In this document: positions 62,966 to 64,000 of the stretch, piece by piece
Layout of the letters: each line of letters opens with the position of its first letter
How positions within the stretch are numbered: position 1 is the stretch's first letter
Assembly (NCBI RefSeq): GCF_003633685.1
Contig: NZ_RBKT01000001.1
Location: 7,440,001-7,504,000, forward strand
Reading direction: 5' to 3'
DNA: 64,000 nucleotides
Source: Micromonospora pisi
GTDB taxonomy: Bacteria > Actinomycetota > Actinomycetes > Mycobacteriales > Micromonosporaceae
Notes under the pieces: generated by a model
Told to the model about the DNA's origin: nothing
Seen by the model: only the letters and a program-made list of their open reading frames with translations
Database searches by the model: none
Translations under genes and position numbers: made by a program

Positions 62966-63634
62966 TCAGGACCGCGCGGCCTCGCCGGTCAGCTCCCCGG
63001 GCGACGGGTTCGTGGCCTGGGACGGGGCCGCGAGGACAAAGAGGGCACCGGCCGGCCCGTCGCCGAGCCGGGTCGGGAGCTCCGCCACCAGAGGTAGGCC
63101 ACAGCTCCGGATCAGGCGGACGAAATCCTCGGTCTGGGACACGTCGTAAACCTGCACCACGATCCGTCCACGCGGGGTGAGCAGCTCGGGCAGTCGGCGC
63201 AGCAGCGCCACCGACTCGGTCTCGGACAGGTAGTAGATGACCTCGCGCAACAGGATCGCGTCGTAGCGGTCGGTGGACCGGAAGTGGCGGATGTCCGCCA
63301 CCTCGAACGAGGTGTCCGGCCGGTCGAGCGCTCGCGCCTGCGCGATCGCCTTACGACTGATGTCGACCCCGTGGTAATGCCGGTACCGTCCCGGCGTCAA
63401 CGGCAGGTTGGCGCTGGTGCCGCAGCCGAGGTCCAGGATCGTCGGTCGGGGTGCCCACGACTCGATGAGCGACAGCGGTACGGTGCCGTCGGACATGCCG
63501 TCGAGATAGTTCCAGAGCCCCAATGCGTACTGGGTGTCCCACATTGCCGCGTTGATTCTGCGATTGGGGCGGACGAATATCCGTACCGGTATTCTGGTCA
63601 GCCGGGACAGGGCATGGAACAGTCCTTTGGGCAT
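62966..63634 (-). CDS. Class I SAM-dependent methyltransferase
   Basis: The 222-aa product has the SAM motif I-L-D-L-G-C-G-T-S-A-N near 67-77, G-V-D-I-S near 89 and I-L-L-R-E-V-I-Y-Y-L near 125. An N-terminal basic segment (R-L-T-R-I-P-V-R-I-F-V-R-P) suggests membrane or cofactor proximity. Separated by about 27 bases from the membrane protein gene upstream, so coupled with it. Confidence 0.85.
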   Translation of the reverse strand: MPKGLFHALSRLTRIPVRIFVRPNRRINAAMWDTQYALGLWNYLDGMSDGTVPLSLIESWAPRPTILDLGCGTSANLPLTPGRYRHYHGVDISRKAIAQARALDRPDTSFEVADIRHFRSTDRYDAILLREVIYYLSETESVALLRRLPELLTPRGRIVVQVYDVSQTEDFVRLIRSCGLPLVAELPTRLGDGPAGALFVLAAPSQATNPSPGELTGEAARS

Positions 63635-63661
63635 GGGATCACCGACATTCCTCGACGTGAT

Positions 63662-64000
63662 TCAGGTGACGGACGGATCGGGTACGGAACGGGTCGCCCC
63701 GGTTGCCGAATCGGGTACGGCACCGTGGCGACGGTGCATGTACTGTGCCAACGCCAGGCCGCCGGCACCGATGGCGACCTCGCTGAGGGCACAGACCAGT
63801 CGACTGGCGAGCACCACCGGGGTGGCGATCGACACCGGCATCACCGTCGCGAGGCCGACCATGAGCACGGCCTCCCGTACGCCCAGCCCGTCCGGGACGA
63901 CCATGACCAGGAGGCCGGCGACCGTGGCGGCGGCGAACCCGGCCACGCAGATCAGGTACGACCGCACCGGCGGGGCGCCGGCGGTGACGGCGAGGAGCCA
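63662..64000 (-). CDS. LPG-synthase-like (YbhN/AglD family) membrane protein, partial
   Basis: The C-terminal 112 residues of a membrane protein are visible; the frame is open through the window edge. It shows P-D-G-L-G-V-R-E-A-V-L, a hallmark of the lysylphosphatidylglycerol-synthase transmembrane family (UPF0104), and four hydrophobic segments. These proteins often accompany envelope glycosyltransferases. The N-terminus lies outside. Confidence 0.75.
   Translation of the reverse strand, partial: WLLAVTAGAPPVRSYLICVAGFAAATVAGLLVMVVPDGLGVREAVLMVGLATVMPVSIATPVVLASRLVCALSEVAIGAGGLALAQYMHRRHGAVPDSATGATRSVPDPSVT

Overview
The window is very GC-rich, has dense codirectional gene pairs with ATGA/GTGA overlaps, frequent GTG starts and apparently leaderless promoters. 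It carries a LAL regulator, a RamB-type regulator, a CmtR-type sensor and a secreted xylanolytic system. This points to a filamentous actinobacterium, most likely a Micromonosporaceae member (inference from gene content). I see no rRNA, tRNA, CRISPR array, transposase or phage gene.

Left edge (1-9.3 kb): part of a thiopeptide-type RiPP cluster. A leftward operon runs from a precursor peptide (5195-5401) through an ABC exporter pair, a LanB-like glutamylating dehydratase and a stand-alone elimination-domain protein that leaves the window. A divergent LAL-type LuxR regulator with a TTA codon is followed by a second precursor (8804-8986) with nearly the same leader but a different core. The leader and the start of the first core resemble lactazole. 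A tiny Gly-rich secreted peptide shares a bidirectional terminator with precursor 2. An ECF sigma factor and a GNAT acetyltransferase follow.

11.7-21.2 kb: a xylan-utilisation locus. It holds a divergent LacI regulator with an operator beside the -35 box, a xylo-oligosaccharide ABC importer without its own ATPase, a GH43 beta-xylosidase, a secreted GH10 xylanase, a secreted CE4-CBM2 esterase and a cytosolic CE4 protein. The GH43 and GH10 genes share an upstream GAAACTTCCGG element.

21.3-37.6 kb: a DrrAB-like ABC exporter, a DinB protein, an Nramp-like transporter without the canonical metal motifs, a sigma factor paired with a membrane beta-propeller protein, a ThDP enzyme with a coupled SDR, and a 1874-aa secreted multidomain protein (sugar dehydrogenase, ThuA and 3-keto-disaccharide hydrolase domains).

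37.7-54.3 kb: RtcB RNA ligase and archease converging with no gap; the glyoxylate shunt genes aceA-aceB opposite a RamB-type regulator, with clustered TTGCGAA boxes and tandem 16-bp repeats between; CorA; a CmtR-like metal sensor with a small CDF-like transporter; a secreted GH20 hexosaminidase; a methyltransferase; a YbjN/TPR protein with a membrane partner; a secreted beta-helix protein facing an EspR-like regulator.

54.6-64 kb: an apparent specialised cell-envelope or glycolipid locus. It holds three membrane-anchored GT2 enzymes, a UbiA-family polyprenyl-phosphate phosphoribosyltransferase-like enzyme, an NAD-dependent epimerase, a class III aminotransferase, a CE4 deacetylase, a BTAD (AfsR-type) regulator, a SAM methyltransferase and a truncated LPG-synthase-like membrane protein. 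TTA codons in two of its genes suggest developmental control. I cannot match this combination to a known pathway, and with the two-precursor thiopeptide locus it is the best candidate for something undescribed.
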